From the NCBI GenBank assembly GCA_029547805.1, contig JAKPOP010000023.1, forward strand, positions 18,028-82,027: DNA of 64,000 nt, read 5' to 3'. Source of the DNA: Deltaproteobacteria bacterium (GTDB taxonomy: Bacteria > Myxococcota_A > UBA9042 > DTJE01). Shown here in pieces: positions 1 through 9,529 of the stretch. The notes under the pieces were generated by a model. The model had not been told where the DNA came from, did not search any database, and saw only the letters and a list, made by a program, of their open reading frames with translations. A program made the translations under genes and the position numbers. The stretch's first letter is position 1, and each line of letters opens with the position of its first letter.

Positions 1-194
1 TGGTCCGGGAGAAGATGGGCCCCGTTGGCCCCGACGGCCTGACTGCGGTGCAGGCCGAGGTCCTGCGCCGCTGGTGGATCGACAAGGGCAAGGGCGGACG
101 CATCCACGTCGCCAAGACCTTCCCCTTCGCCCCGGCCCTCTTCGTCGGCACGGTCCTGACCGTCTGGTTCGGCGGCTACCTGGTCCGGGTCTAG
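1..194 (+). CDS. C-terminal end of an A24-type prepilin peptidase-like membrane protein (partial)
   Basis: The window opens inside a gene whose last 63 codons are read in the frame beginning at base 3 and end with TAG at 192-194. The tail has a basic stretch followed by TFPFAPALFVGT and a hydrophobic segment ending GGYLVRV. A Pro-Phe-x-Pro motif just before the last membrane helix is typical of the C-terminus of type IV prepilin peptidases (PFGPFLALG in the family), which process prepilins and methylate their N-termini at the inner membrane. Only the tail is visible, so the assignment is tentative and another polytopic protein is possible. Its stop codon shares the palindrome CTAG with the stop of the convergent gene. 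Confidence 0.45.
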   Translation, partial: VREKMGPVGPDGLTAVQAEVLRRWWIDKGKGGRIHVAKTFPFAPALFVGTVLTVWFGGYLVRV

Positions 195-1921
195 AATCCC
201 TCGATGCGGCCTGTGGACGGGGGGTCGATGCGGCCCAGGCGGCGGAGCACCCGGATCGCGGCCTCCCGAAATGGCTCCCCTTCGCCAAGCACTCGAAAGC
301 GATCCGGCGGCAATTTCCCGAAGAAACCATCCATCCGGTCCCCGCCACGGACCAGATAGGCGCTGGTGACCACCCGGTACCACCGTGACGGGTCCAGAGG
401 GCGACCGGAAGGGTCCCGGAGGACCACCCGGCCGCCCGGATAGACGCTCACCCGAAGACCCGACACGGCGGGCAACTTCCGCACCTCCCGGACCCACTTC
501 TCAGCCAGTTGCTGGATCTCCTCGCCCGTCATCCGGATCTCGACGATGGGGTCCTCGAAGGGCCACACCCGGAAGATGTCGCACCGGGTCAAGGGCCCCT
601 GACGCAGGCTGTCCCGGGTGCCCCCGGCATTCACGAAGGCGAAGTCTGCCGGGCCGCTCCCCTCATCAGAAGTACCGGCCGCGGCCTCCCGCATCAGGTC
701 GGCCGCCAGGTTCGCCATCGGGGACTCGGTGCCCCTCCGCTGCAGGAGGTCTGCCGTCGCCACGGCGATGACGTCCCGGCACTCCTCGGCGACGGTCTCA
801 TTCCATCGGGCCACCAGCGCCGACACCTCCGGGTCCGCTGGCGCCGGCCCGACATATCCGGCCCAGCCAGGCTGGCAGACCCGGGAATCAGGACGCTCCG
901 CAGGACAGACCGGGACCAGCGGCAGGGCCTCGACGCCCCCGGGAAGGACCTTCCCCCGGGCATCCACCCGGATCCGGGCCCGGGCCACGAAGGACCCCTG
1001 GCCGGGGGTCTCCAGCACGGGGATGGGACCCTTCTCCCCGGTCAACCAGGCGTGGGCATGCCCGGCCAGGATCAGGTCCACCTGCCCCTGAAGGCCCTCC
1101 TGCAGGGCCCGCAGTTCGCCGTTGAGCCGGCAGCCCCGGTCCCCGGGGCCCGGCATCGCGGACCCGCGACCGCACTGGCCATTCACGTGGGCCAGCAGCA
1201 CCACCACGGAGGCCCCCTGCCGGCGCAGGTCCGCCACCACCTCCCGGGCCTCCTGGACCGGGTCCGTGAACACCAGCCCCCGGCTCCCCTCCCGATTGGA
1301 CACGTAGGGCGTGGAACGGGTCACGACACCGGCCACCCCGACCCGGATGCCGTCAATGTCCAGCACCACCCCGGGACGGGTCCCGGGCCACTCCACCCGC
1401 TGCCCATCCCCTTCCCGACGCACATTGGCCACCACGATCGGCTGTCGGGACCGGGCCAGGACGGCCCGCAAGGCACAGGTCGGGTCCGCCACGGGCTCCC
1501 CCGCCTTCTCGGGACCGCACCCGGCATAGTCGAACTCGTGGTTGCCGATGGTGCGGACGTCGTACCCGGCGGCATTGAAGAACTCCGCGCAGGGCATTCC
1601 CTCCATCCGGTTCATGGCCAGGTCGCCCTGGAAGCAGTCCCCCACGTCAGCCACCAGCACCGGGCCCCCGGCATCCGCCCGCAGCCGTTCCAGCAGCCCG
1701 GCCACCCGATCGAAGCCCCCGAGGGTCCCGTCCCGCCCCCCGGCCACCTCCGACATCAGCACCCCGTCCAGGGCCCCATGAAGGTCGTTGGTGGCCAGGA
1801 TGGTCAGGACCCGTTCCTCCGCGGGGACCGGCCCGGTCCCCGTTGGGACCATCGCCGGTCCCCCGGCACAGGCCAGCGCTACAAGCAGTCCCCCGACCCC
1901 CGGCAAGGCGTTTCCCCGCAT
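191..1921 (-). CDS. Bifunctional metallophosphatase / 5'-nucleotidase family protein (UshA-like), exported
   Basis: 576 residues with an N-terminal hydrophobic signal containing a possible lipobox (LVALAC). The calcineurin-like metallophosphatase domain follows, with ATNDLHG near residue 43, DVGDCFQGD near 95, GNHEFDY near 126 and GHAHA further on, which ligate the two metal ions. The C-terminal 5'-nucleotidase domain carries NAGGTRDS and GGDRMDGF, the substrate-binding signatures. Family members hydrolyse nucleotides, UDP-sugars or related phosphoesters in the periplasm or at the cell surface; the exact substrate cannot be read. The ATG has an ideal GGGAGGTGA site, and the upstream TPR gene stops three bases before it, so the two are probably co-transcribed. 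Confidence 0.88.
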   Translation of the reverse strand: MRGNALPGVGGLLVALACAGGPAMVPTGTGPVPAEERVLTILATNDLHGALDGVLMSEVAGGRDGTLGGFDRVAGLLERLRADAGGPVLVADVGDCFQGDLAMNRMEGMPCAEFFNAAGYDVRTIGNHEFDYAGCGPEKAGEPVADPTCALRAVLARSRQPIVVANVRREGDGQRVEWPGTRPGVVLDIDGIRVGVAGVVTRSTPYVSNREGSRGLVFTDPVQEAREVVADLRRQGASVVVLLAHVNGQCGRGSAMPGPGDRGCRLNGELRALQEGLQGQVDLILAGHAHAWLTGEKGPIPVLETPGQGSFVARARIRVDARGKVLPGGVEALPLVPVCPAERPDSRVCQPGWAGYVGPAPADPEVSALVARWNETVAEECRDVIAVATADLLQRRGTESPMANLAADLMREAAAGTSDEGSGPADFAFVNAGGTRDSLRQGPLTRCDIFRVWPFEDPIVEIRMTGEEIQQLAEKWVREVRKLPAVSGLRVSVYPGGRVVLRDPSGRPLDPSRWYRVVTSAYLVRGGDRMDGFFGKLPPDRFRVLGEGEPFREAAIRVLRRLGRIDPPSTGRIEGF

Positions 1922-1924
1922 CGT

Positions 1925-4558
1925 TCACCTCCCGGGCTTCCGGTCCCGGTCCGGGGACGCGAGGGCCTTCTGGAACTCCCGCCAGGCCTGCTTCTGGATG
2001 TCGGAGTAGGAATATCCCGCCGCCTCGGCCGCCTCCACGCCTCCCTGGAAGAGGGGATGTCCCTTCAGGTGGCTGGTCCAGATCTCCCGGGCCTCCTCCA
2101 GGCGCCCGAGCCGGAACAGGGTCAGGGCCAGACCCAGCAGGTTGTCCGGCTCCTGGTCATCGATGGCCAGCGCCGCCCGGAAGGACGGCTCGGCCTCGTC
2201 GTAGTGCCCCTGGTCGAACTGGGCGTAGGCCAGGGCCCCCAGGACCATCGGGTTGCCCGGGGATTCCCGAAGGCAGGTCCGGAGGTCCACCTCGGCCTCC
2301 TCGGCCCGCCCGGCGAGCATCCGGGCCAGGGCCCGCTGATACCGGAGGTCCGTGTTCCCAGGGTCCTGGTCCAACAGGAGTCCCAGGATCCCCAGGGCCT
2401 TCCGGTAGTCCTTCTCGGCCATGGCCTGCCGGGCCCGGAGGAGGTCCGAGGCCTCCGCCCCCGTTCCTGCCGTCCCGCCACCTGCGATGACCCTCCGGGC
2501 CTCCTCGGGACGATTCAACAGCAGCCAGGTGTCCGCCAGCGTCTCCCGATTTCCGCCAGTGCGGAGGGTCTGATCCGTCGCATGGCGCATCACTGTGATG
2601 GCCAGGTCCCGCATGCCCCGGCGAGCCAGTTCCACCGCCGCCGCCGAAGTCATCATGGGATCGCTGGGGGGCACCGCCATCAGTCGGGCCCTGCCCTCCC
2701 GGACCCAGCCGTCGTGCCGCTCCCGAAGCAACTGGATCGTGACGACCCACAGGGCCGAGACGGTCTCCTCCATCGACGGCCGAACCCGAGCCAGGGCGCT
2801 CCGGTAGGCCCCTCGGGCCTGGGTCTCCCGGCCGGCCTCCAGGAAGTGTCGCGTCGCGATGAGGTCCAGCATCACCTCCTCGCCAGGGTTCTCGGCCCAC
2901 CCTCGGGCCTTTCGTGCCCAGGCAAGGGCGGCCCCGGCCAGAGAGGTCCCCGGGGCCTTGTCCACCAGTTTCACCAGTGCCCGGATCACGGCCTTGCGCT
3001 GGGCGACGGGAGTCCCCGGACGAACCACGTGGCGCCCCAGGCGGTCGATCAGGTATCGCTGAACCTCCTCGGGAGTGGCCTCCTGCAGCAGACGCAGCAC
3101 CTCCTCCGGCTCCGGCGGCGGCTGCAGCCACTCCTGGATCGCCGAGGTCCCCCGATCGTCCCCCTTCCCTGCCGCCTTCTCGACGGTTCCCCAGGCCCAG
3201 ACCCGCAGGGAGCGGCCACACTCCGCCCCAAAGCCGCCCGCCTCCAGCACCTCCAGGGCCTCCCGGGCCATTCCCCCCTCGATCAGCGTCCTGGCCCATT
3301 CGCATCGTCTCTGGGACTGCCCCGGGAACTCCGGACCCCGGGCCAGGGCCTCCAGCAGGACCAGGCGATCCGCCGCAGTGCCGATCACGGGCACCGTGTC
3401 ATCCACCCGACGCCAGAGACCCGCCAGGCGTGGCGTCTCCCCTCTGCGGACCAGGACCGCAACCTGTTCCGGCGAAAGGGATTGGAGGGCCAGCAGCGCC
3501 AGGGCCCCGGGCGTGGGGCAGTCCTTCCCCGGGAAGCGCCTTGCAAGGTCCTCGACCAGCGACGCGATGGGGCCCGTCACCGCCGGACTCAGCAGCCGGT
3601 TCTGGGCCAGCCGGAGCGCCGGGGTCTGGAAGGGAAGCATCCGCTGAATCAGCGTCATCCCCTCGAGCAGCGGCGACTTGCAGAGGGCCTGGTCGCCGCC
3701 CAGGGCCCGGGCCAGGTCCTCGGAACGCCCCGTCGCCAACGCCGCAGCCGTCGCCAGCACCCGGGCCGTCATGAGCGGATTCTGGATCCCCGACGTCCCC
3801 GGGAATTCCTCCTCGTCGTCCCGGTCCGCCTCGGCAGGCTCCTCGGTCGCGGGGGCCTCCCCACCCGCCTCACCGGAGGACTCCCCCTCCTCTCCCTCCT
3901 CGCCGGAGGGGGCGGCTCCGAGGTCCTGGACCAAGAGATCCTCCTCGGTCGTCGTCCCGCCATCTTCGGCCCCGACCATCTCCTTCCACAGGCCGGTCTG
4001 ACGGAGGGCCTCGATCCGGGCCATCGCCCTGGACAAGACCTCGGCGGGGTCCCCCACCATCGCCGACAGCAACAGGTGGCGACGCACACGCTCCGCCCAC
4101 CGACGAACCGCCTTCTCGTCGGCCCCCTCGGGGGGACGATCCGGCGGTTCCGGGCAGATCTGCAGCCCCCGCCGGGCCATCCCGTCGTCCACCTGGTGCT
4201 GCTGCTCGAACAGAACCAGGGGCAGGAAGCAGTGGACCTCCCGGATCAAGGCCGGGGTGTCCGCCGGGTCGAAGTCCTGGGTCCGGGGCTGGCGACGGCG
4301 ACAGGACTCCAGGGCCTCGGCCGCTGCCAGGACATCCCGGACCTCTCCCCGGCGCATGGCCCAGGACAGGGCGCCCAGGATCTTCCGCTCCAGGGCCTGG
4401 TAGGCCGCAGGGTCCGGCTGCCGAGGACACCCCTCGATCACCTGGGCGACGAGGTCCCCGTTCCCGAACTCCTCTGCCTGCAAGGCCCCCAAGGGCCACG
4501 TCAGGCCCAGGAACATCACCAGCCACCAGCCTCCCACCCGTGCGCCCCGGAATGCCAT
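1925..4558 (-). CDS. Large exported TPR-repeat protein
   Basis: About 877 residues with an N-terminal signal peptide (WWLVMFLGLTWPLGALQA). The middle is helical and rich in Leu, Ala and Arg. Residues roughly 245-295 form a Glu/Gly-rich acidic linker (for example EEGEEGESSGEAGGE). The C-terminal 200 residues contain consecutive tetratricopeptide repeats with the NPMVLGALAYAQFDQGHYDEAE-type pattern and DPGNTDLRYQRALARMLAG. TPR arrays are protein-docking scaffolds; here probably periplasmic. A GTG codon at 4561 directly precedes the ATG and could also be used, both served by GGGAGG. It is the first gene of a two-gene unit with the phosphatase. No specific partner can be named. Confidence 0.8.
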   Translation of the reverse strand: MAFRGARVGGWWLVMFLGLTWPLGALQAEEFGNGDLVAQVIEGCPRQPDPAAYQALERKILGALSWAMRRGEVRDVLAAAEALESCRRRQPRTQDFDPADTPALIREVHCFLPLVLFEQQHQVDDGMARRGLQICPEPPDRPPEGADEKAVRRWAERVRRHLLLSAMVGDPAEVLSRAMARIEALRQTGLWKEMVGAEDGGTTTEEDLLVQDLGAAPSGEEGEEGESSGEAGGEAPATEEPAEADRDDEEEFPGTSGIQNPLMTARVLATAAALATGRSEDLARALGGDQALCKSPLLEGMTLIQRMLPFQTPALRLAQNRLLSPAVTGPIASLVEDLARRFPGKDCPTPGALALLALQSLSPEQVAVLVRRGETPRLAGLWRRVDDTVPVIGTAADRLVLLEALARGPEFPGQSQRRCEWARTLIEGGMAREALEVLEAGGFGAECGRSLRVWAWGTVEKAAGKGDDRGTSAIQEWLQPPPEPEEVLRLLQEATPEEVQRYLIDRLGRHVVRPGTPVAQRKAVIRALVKLVDKAPGTSLAGAALAWARKARGWAENPGEEVMLDLIATRHFLEAGRETQARGAYRSALARVRPSMEETVSALWVVTIQLLRERHDGWVREGRARLMAVPPSDPMMTSAAAVELARRGMRDLAITVMRHATDQTLRTGGNRETLADTWLLLNRPEEARRVIAGGGTAGTGAEASDLLRARQAMAEKDYRKALGILGLLLDQDPGNTDLRYQRALARMLAGRAEEAEVDLRTCLRESPGNPMVLGALAYAQFDQGHYDEAEPSFRAALAIDDQEPDNLLGLALTLFRLGRLEEAREIWTSHLKGHPLFQGGVEAAEAAGYSYSDIQKQAWREFQKALASPDRDRKPGR

Positions 4559-4667
4559 CACCGCAGACCTCCCTCGGCAGGCCCGCCCAGTGTATCATTC
4601 TGGCCGCCTCGGGGATGTCGCCGCAGGGCCCCCCGGAGGAATCCCCTGGAGGAAGGGCACGTTTCAG

Positions 4668-6128
4668 ATGGTTCTGGGCGCGGTGATCGGCTACCTGCTG
4701 CTGACGCTGGTGATCGGGTTCGCCGCGTCCCGACTGGTCCGTTCCTCCAAGGACTTCATCGTCGCCGGTCGAAGTCTGCCCCTGTCGATGACCTCGATGG
4801 CCCTCTTCGCCACCTGGTTCGGCGCCGAGACGATGCTGGGGGCCTCGACCCGGGTCCAGCACGAAGGCCTCATGGGGGCTATCGAGGACCCCTTCGGGGC
4901 CTCCCTCTGCCTGGTCCTGATCGGGGCCTTCTTCGCCAGGCCCCTCTACCGGTCCGGCCTCTACACCTTCGGGGACTTCTTCCGGGTGCGCTACGGACGC
5001 ACGGCCGAGATGATCGGCAGCCTCTTCATCGTCATCTCCTACTTCGGGTGGGTCGCCGCGCAGATCGTGGCCCTGGGCATCCTGTTCCACAGCCTCACGG
5101 GCTTCTCGGTGCAGGTCTCGATGGGGATCGGCTTCTCCCTGGTCGTCTTCTACACCTTCCTGGGGGGGATGTGGGCCGTCTCGATCACCGACTTCGTCCA
5201 GACCCTGATCATCCTGGCGAGCCTGGTGGTGCTCTGCTGGGTGATCCTGGGCAAGGCCGGGGGGCTCGACGCCGTGCTTGCGGACCGTCCCGAGGGATTC
5301 TTCTCCCTCTGGCCCGAGCCGGGATTCCGCCCGATGGTGGAGTACCTGTCGGCCTGGGCGGCCATCGGCCTGGGGTCGATTCCCCAGCAGGACCTCTTCC
5401 AGCGGGTCAACTCGGCGAAATCCGAAAAGATCGCGGTCCGTGGGGCCTGGATCGCCGCAGGTCTCTACCTGACCGTCGCCGCCATGCCGCTGCTGCTGGC
5501 CCTCGCGGTCCGGAACATCGACCCGTCTCTCTACGACCTCCCGGATCGGCAGTTCGTGCTGCCGGCCCTGGTCCGGACCCACGCCTCCCCGTTCCTCCAG
5601 ATCCTGTTCTACGGAGCCCTGCTCTCGGCCATCCTGAGCACCTCCAGTGCCGCGGTGCTGGCCCCGGCGGTGATCCTGTCGGAGAACTTCCTGAAGCCCT
5701 GGTTTCCCCGCCTGACCGATCGGGGATTCCTGTGGATGAATCGCCTGTGCGTGGTGATCATCGGCGCCATCGCCTTCTCGCTGGCCTTGCCCGCCTCTCA
5801 CGAGGCGATCGGCGAGGGGGCCCGGGAGGCCGGGGGTCTCCCGAGCATCTTCGAACTGGTGGCCGATTCCTACGTGGCGACGCTGGTGGGACTGCTGGCG
5901 CCCTTGACCGCCGGGATCTGGTGGCGGCGGGCCACCCACCTCGGTGCGGTGGCCTCGATGATCACGGGCATCCTGGTCTGGGCGGTGATGAACTACCTGC
6001 TGGACCTTGGCTGGGCAGCCCGACTCTCGGGGCTCCTGGCGAGCATCGTGGCCCTCGTCGGCGTGAGCCTGCTGGACCCGACCCCGCCCAGGGCCCAGGT
6101 CTCCCAGACCGCACCCACGGGCCCCTGA
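4668..6128 (+). CDS. Sodium:solute symporter family protein
   Basis: 486 residues, with about 13 hydrophobic helices, of the SSS family (TC 2.A.21), which couples Na+ entry to uptake of a small solute across the inner membrane. Family hallmarks include RSSKDFIVAGRSLPL near the start, GAETMLGAS in helix 2 and GLGSIPQQDLFQRVNSAKSE, the conserved Gln/Arg loop of PutP-like members. The start is taken as the ATG followed by VLGAVIGYLLL, because the 26 codons upstream of it encode no membrane signal and GGAGGAAGGG lies before it. The solute is unknown. It is divergent from the TPR gene, with a possible TATCAT -10 at 4593-4598. Confidence 0.87.
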   Translation: MVLGAVIGYLLLTLVIGFAASRLVRSSKDFIVAGRSLPLSMTSMALFATWFGAETMLGASTRVQHEGLMGAIEDPFGASLCLVLIGAFFARPLYRSGLYTFGDFFRVRYGRTAEMIGSLFIVISYFGWVAAQIVALGILFHSLTGFSVQVSMGIGFSLVVFYTFLGGMWAVSITDFVQTLIILASLVVLCWVILGKAGGLDAVLADRPEGFFSLWPEPGFRPMVEYLSAWAAIGLGSIPQQDLFQRVNSAKSEKIAVRGAWIAAGLYLTVAAMPLLLALAVRNIDPSLYDLPDRQFVLPALVRTHASPFLQILFYGALLSAILSTSSAAVLAPAVILSENFLKPWFPRLTDRGFLWMNRLCVVIIGAIAFSLALPASHEAIGEGAREAGGLPSIFELVADSYVATLVGLLAPLTAGIWWRRATHLGAVASMITGILVWAVMNYLLDLGWAARLSGLLASIVALVGVSLLDPTPPRAQVSQTAPTGP

Positions 6129-6270
6129 TGGACGTTCTCCATGCCCCGGGCGGAGGGCGCGCCCCGCGAGCGGTGCGAGGCCCCCGGCGATGGACGGAGC
6201 CCGCTCTCCCATTCAGGGAATCCAGGGCAACGGTGCTACACTCGTCCCGGCACCGGAAGGGAAGAGGGCC

Positions 6271-7110
6271 TTGGGTCTCCGGATCCCCAGAGGTTGCCTG
6301 GAGCCGCTGCTGGTCCTGGCGGTCGTCCTGCCGGCCATGCGCCCGGCCTTCGCCGAGACCCCGGAGGAGTCCTTCCGGGAGGCCGAGAACGCCTTCCGCT
6401 TCCAGGACTGCCCCGGGGCCATCGCCCGCCTGCGCCCTCTCCTCTATCCCGAGGTCACCCTGACCTCCCTGGACCTGATCCTGAAGGCCCGGGAGTACCT
6501 GGGTGCCTGCGAGTTCTGGACCGGCAACGAGCGGGCGATGGAGGACGAGTTCATGGCCCTGCTGATGCTGTCGCCAGGACATCGCCTGGACGCCTTCTAC
6601 TACCCCCCGACGCTGATCGAGAAGTTCGAGGCGATTCGCCGGCGGCTGATCGACCTCCACATGATCCCCTCGGACGCCCCCGAGAAGCCCGAGCCTCCCC
6701 CGACCCCCTGCGAGCGCCAGGAGGTCCAGGTGACCCGGCGCCACTGGGCCCCGATGCTGGTCCCCTTCGGGGTCGGACAGTTCCTGAACGGCCAGTCCAC
6801 GAAGGGAGCCCTGTTCCTCACGGGGGAGGCCCTGACCCTGGGACTGAACGTCGGCTCCTACGTCGCCATCGAGTCCCTGCGGGGGTCCGACGGGCGGTTC
6901 ACGGCGGCCAACGCCAGGACCGCCCGGGACCTCCGCATCTCGCAGTACGTGGGCCTCGGGGCCTTCGTGGCCCTGGCGGTGTGGGGCATCGTGGACGCCT
7001 TCCATCACTTTGAGCCCGAGGAATCCTCGGTCAGAATGGTGCCCTGCCCCGGGCCGGCGTCACCGGGGTCGTCGCTGGCCCCGGGGATCTCCCTCTGCGC
7101 GAAGTTCTAG
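6271..7110 (+). CDS. Exported protein with C-terminal membrane segments, function unknown
   Basis: 279 residues from a TTG start preceded by GGAAGGGAAGAG. This start gives a clean signal peptide (LLVLAVVLPAMRPAFA followed by ETPEES). An in-frame ATG at 6190 is the alternative but lies upstream of a TACACT -10-like hexamer at 6237-6242. Residues 30-130 are a helical TPR-like region. After a Pro-rich linker comes WAPMLVPFGVGQFLNGQ, a motif shared by many uncharacterised Myxococcota membrane proteins, with two predicted membrane helices. The gene ends ten bases before the sigma54 activator and is probably transcribed with it. I do not recognise a biochemical function. Confidence 0.7.
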   Translation: MGLRIPRGCLEPLLVLAVVLPAMRPAFAETPEESFREAENAFRFQDCPGAIARLRPLLYPEVTLTSLDLILKAREYLGACEFWTGNERAMEDEFMALLMLSPGHRLDAFYYPPTLIEKFEAIRRRLIDLHMIPSDAPEKPEPPPTPCERQEVQVTRRHWAPMLVPFGVGQFLNGQSTKGALFLTGEALTLGLNVGSYVAIESLRGSDGRFTAANARTARDLRISQYVGLGAFVALAVWGIVDAFHHFEPEESSVRMVPCPGPASPGSSLAPGISLCAKF

Positions 7111-7120
7111 GAGGTGGTTC

Positions 7121-8911
7121 GTGGCGAGCCTGCTGATCCTCTCCCCCAAGGAGCCCCCCCGGTCGGTCCCACTGTTCCGGGCCACCACGACCCTGGGACG
7201 GGACCCGGCATGCGACGTCCCCCTGACCGGCGCGGGCCTCTGCGACCTCCATGCCGAGATCGTCCAGGAAGGGAGCCTGTTCCAGGTCCGACGCCTGGAC
7301 AGTGACGGCGAGGTGCTGGTCAACGGGCGCAAGGTGAAGTCGGCCTATCTGGATCCCTGGGACGTGCTTCGGTTGGGGGATCGGACCCTCCTGTTCGCCC
7401 CGGGGGACCAGGCGCCCGGTGCAGCCGGGGCCGGGGAGTCGGCCCACACGCACCTGGAGAGCCTGGCCGACTTCAGCCGCCGCCTGATGGAGGCCCGGGA
7501 CCTCGACAAGGCCCTCAACACGCTGCTGGACGAGGCCCTCCACCTGACCCGGGCCGAGAAGGGCTTCATCCTGCTCGTCGAGGGCGACCGCCCCTCGGTC
7601 CGCGCGGCCCGGAACATCGACCGGAAGACCCTGCCCGACGACGAGGTCCTCTTCAGCGAGAGCGTGCTCCAGAAGGCCCTCAAGGACGGGGAGCCGCAAC
7701 TGGTCGTCGATGCCCTGAACCGTCCCGAGTTCTCCACCTGCACGTCGATCATCAACCTGCGCCTGTCCTCGGTGGCCTGCATCCCTCTCAAGATCGCCGG
7801 AGAGACCCGGGGCGTCCTCTACCTGGGGACCGACCGCCTGGTGAACCTGCTGGACCCGGCCCATCTCCGGACCCTGCAGATCTTCGCAGCCCAGGCGGCG
7901 ATGATCCTCCAGAACCTGGCCCTGATTGCGGCGCTGGAGCAGGACAACCGGCAGTTGAAGCAGGAGGTTCAGGCGAGCCGGTTCGGGTCCCTGGTGGGGT
8001 CCTGCCCGGGCATGATGGAGGTCTTCGAGCGCATCCATCGCCTGGCCCCATCCGACGTCCCGGTGCTGATCCTGGGGGAGACGGGGACGGGCAAGGAACT
8101 GGTGGCCCGGGAACTCCACGGGCGGAGCCCCCGGGCCGGGGGTCCCTTCGTCGCGGTGAACTGCGGGGCGATCCCCGAAAACCTGATCGAGAGCGAACTG
8201 TTCGGCCACGTCCGGGGGGCCTTCACCGGCGCCGTGGCGGCCACCATCGGGAAGTTCCAGGCCGCCCATCGAGGCACCCTCTTCCTGGACGAGATCGGGG
8301 AACTGCCCCCGGCCCTGCAGGTGAAACTGCTCCGGGTGCTCCAGGACGGCCTGGTGACCCGGGTCGGAGGCACCCGCCCCGAACGGGTGGATGTCCGGGT
8401 CCTGGCGGCCACCAACCGCGATCTCCGCGAGGACGTGCGCCGTGGGCGCTTCCGGGAGGACCTCTACTACCGGGTCGCGGTGGTGTCCCTGACCCTGCCT
8501 CCACTCCGGGAGCGGGGCGGGGACATCGACGTGCTGGCACGGTTCTTCCTGCATCGCTTCGCGACCGAGAGCAGCGCCGTCGCCCGATCCTTCAGTACCG
8601 AGGCCCTCAAAGCGATGCGGGGCTACGCCTGGCCCGGGAACATCCGGGAGCTGGAAAACCGGATCCGCAAGGCGGTGCTGTTCGCCACCGGACCCGTGGT
8701 GACGCTGGAGGACCTGGACCTCCCGAAGGCGGACGACCGCCCGGTGGTCCCGCTGGCCGAGGCCCGGGAACGTTTCGAGCGCGACTACGTGCAGGAGGTC
8801 CTGCGACGGAACCAGGGCAACCGGACCAAGACGGCCCGGGACCTCGGCGTCGAGCCCCGGACCATCTTCCGCTACCTGGAGCGGGAGCGGGCCTCGGGGA
8901 AGGACGTGTAG
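7121..8911 (+). CDS. FHA-GAF-AAA+ sigma54-dependent transcriptional activator
   Basis: 596 residues from a GTG start with a perfect AGGAGGTG ribosome site overlapping the upstream stop. Order of domains: FHA (about residues 5-95, phosphothreonine recognition, with the GRDPACDVPL turn), GAF (about 112-267, ligand or redox sensing), AAA+ sigma54 interaction (about 290-530) with Walker A GETGTGKE near 319, GAFTGA near 366 and LFLDEIGEL near 387, then a Fis-type helix-turn-helix (TARDLGVEPRTIFRYLE) at the end. The GAFTGA loop is intact, so it should open sigma54 promoters. The FHA domain implies input from Ser/Thr kinases, as in myxobacterial enhancer-binding proteins. Its targets are not known. 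Confidence 0.95.
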   Translation: MASLLILSPKEPPRSVPLFRATTTLGRDPACDVPLTGAGLCDLHAEIVQEGSLFQVRRLDSDGEVLVNGRKVKSAYLDPWDVLRLGDRTLLFAPGDQAPGAAGAGESAHTHLESLADFSRRLMEARDLDKALNTLLDEALHLTRAEKGFILLVEGDRPSVRAARNIDRKTLPDDEVLFSESVLQKALKDGEPQLVVDALNRPEFSTCTSIINLRLSSVACIPLKIAGETRGVLYLGTDRLVNLLDPAHLRTLQIFAAQAAMILQNLALIAALEQDNRQLKQEVQASRFGSLVGSCPGMMEVFERIHRLAPSDVPVLILGETGTGKELVARELHGRSPRAGGPFVAVNCGAIPENLIESELFGHVRGAFTGAVAATIGKFQAAHRGTLFLDEIGELPPALQVKLLRVLQDGLVTRVGGTRPERVDVRVLAATNRDLREDVRRGRFREDLYYRVAVVSLTLPPLRERGGDIDVLARFFLHRFATESSAVARSFSTEALKAMRGYAWPGNIRELENRIRKAVLFATGPVVTLEDLDLPKADDRPVVPLAEARERFERDYVQEVLRRNQGNRTKTARDLGVEPRTIFRYLERERASGKDV

Positions 8912-9004
8912 GGCTGATCCAGATGTCCCGCCTGGGAGGCGGGAACGGGGCCGCCACGGTCCCTGGACGCCCACATGTTCTTGGTTTTATTGGAGGTTCC
9001 TAGG

Positions 9005-9529
9005 TTGGCATCCCTGGCACGAAGCCTGCACTGCTGGGCCACGAGGATCGGGGTCATCGGGGCCCTGGTCCTGCTGGTCCCGGCAGGGGGATGCCTGTGG
9101 TGGCCCGACATCGACGAACGCACGACGGTCTCCCAGCCACCGGTCATCGACCGGGGGAAGATCCCCGATCCCTCGCCGGACCGGCTGGTGCAGTTGCAGA
9201 CCGTGGTCGCGGTCTTCTCCCTGGCAGGGGCCATCTCGGACCCGGACACCCCGCTGGAGGCCCTCCAGGTGCACTGGTACCTGGGCTATCCCGAGTATCT
9301 GGCGGCCCGGAAGGTGCCCAAGGGACCGGACTTCATCGCCCAGACGAGCATCCGGCTGAACGTCTGCGCCTTCCAGGAAGAGTTCGACCTGGGGGGAGGC
9401 CGGGCATTGCTGGAGGCCTTCGTCTCCGACGGGCCGATCGGCTACGACCCGGACTCGGGACGGGTGTTGACGAGCGGCTATGCCTACGTGGCCTGGGAAC
9501 TGGATGCGTCGGGGGTGGTCTGCCCATGA
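9005..9529 (+). CDS. Putative lipoprotein, function unknown
   Basis: 174 residues from TTG at 9005, chosen because GGAGG lies eight bases upstream and a signal peptide follows (IGVIGALVLLVPAGGC), with Cys as the likely lipidated residue. An upstream ATG at 8975 would add ten residues. The mature part is mostly beta-like with two further cysteines and no family I recognise. Its stop overlaps the ATG of the next lipoprotein gene (ATGA), so the two are translationally coupled. A TGGCAC-N5-CTGCA sigma54-like sequence lies inside its first codons at 9015-9030. Confidence 0.7.
   Translation: MASLARSLHCWATRIGVIGALVLLVPAGGCLWWPDIDERTTVSQPPVIDRGKIPDPSPDRLVQLQTVVAVFSLAGAISDPDTPLEALQVHWYLGYPEYLAARKVPKGPDFIAQTSIRLNVCAFQEEFDLGGGRALLEAFVSDGPIGYDPDSGRVLTSGYAYVAWELDASGVVCP

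Noticed and set aside
509..6463. A 1984-residue open frame on the plus strand across the first 6 kb
   Set aside because: Antisense shadow of the phosphatase and TPR genes and out-of-frame with the symporter; Pro/Gly/Arg-rich translation, no domains or ribosome site.
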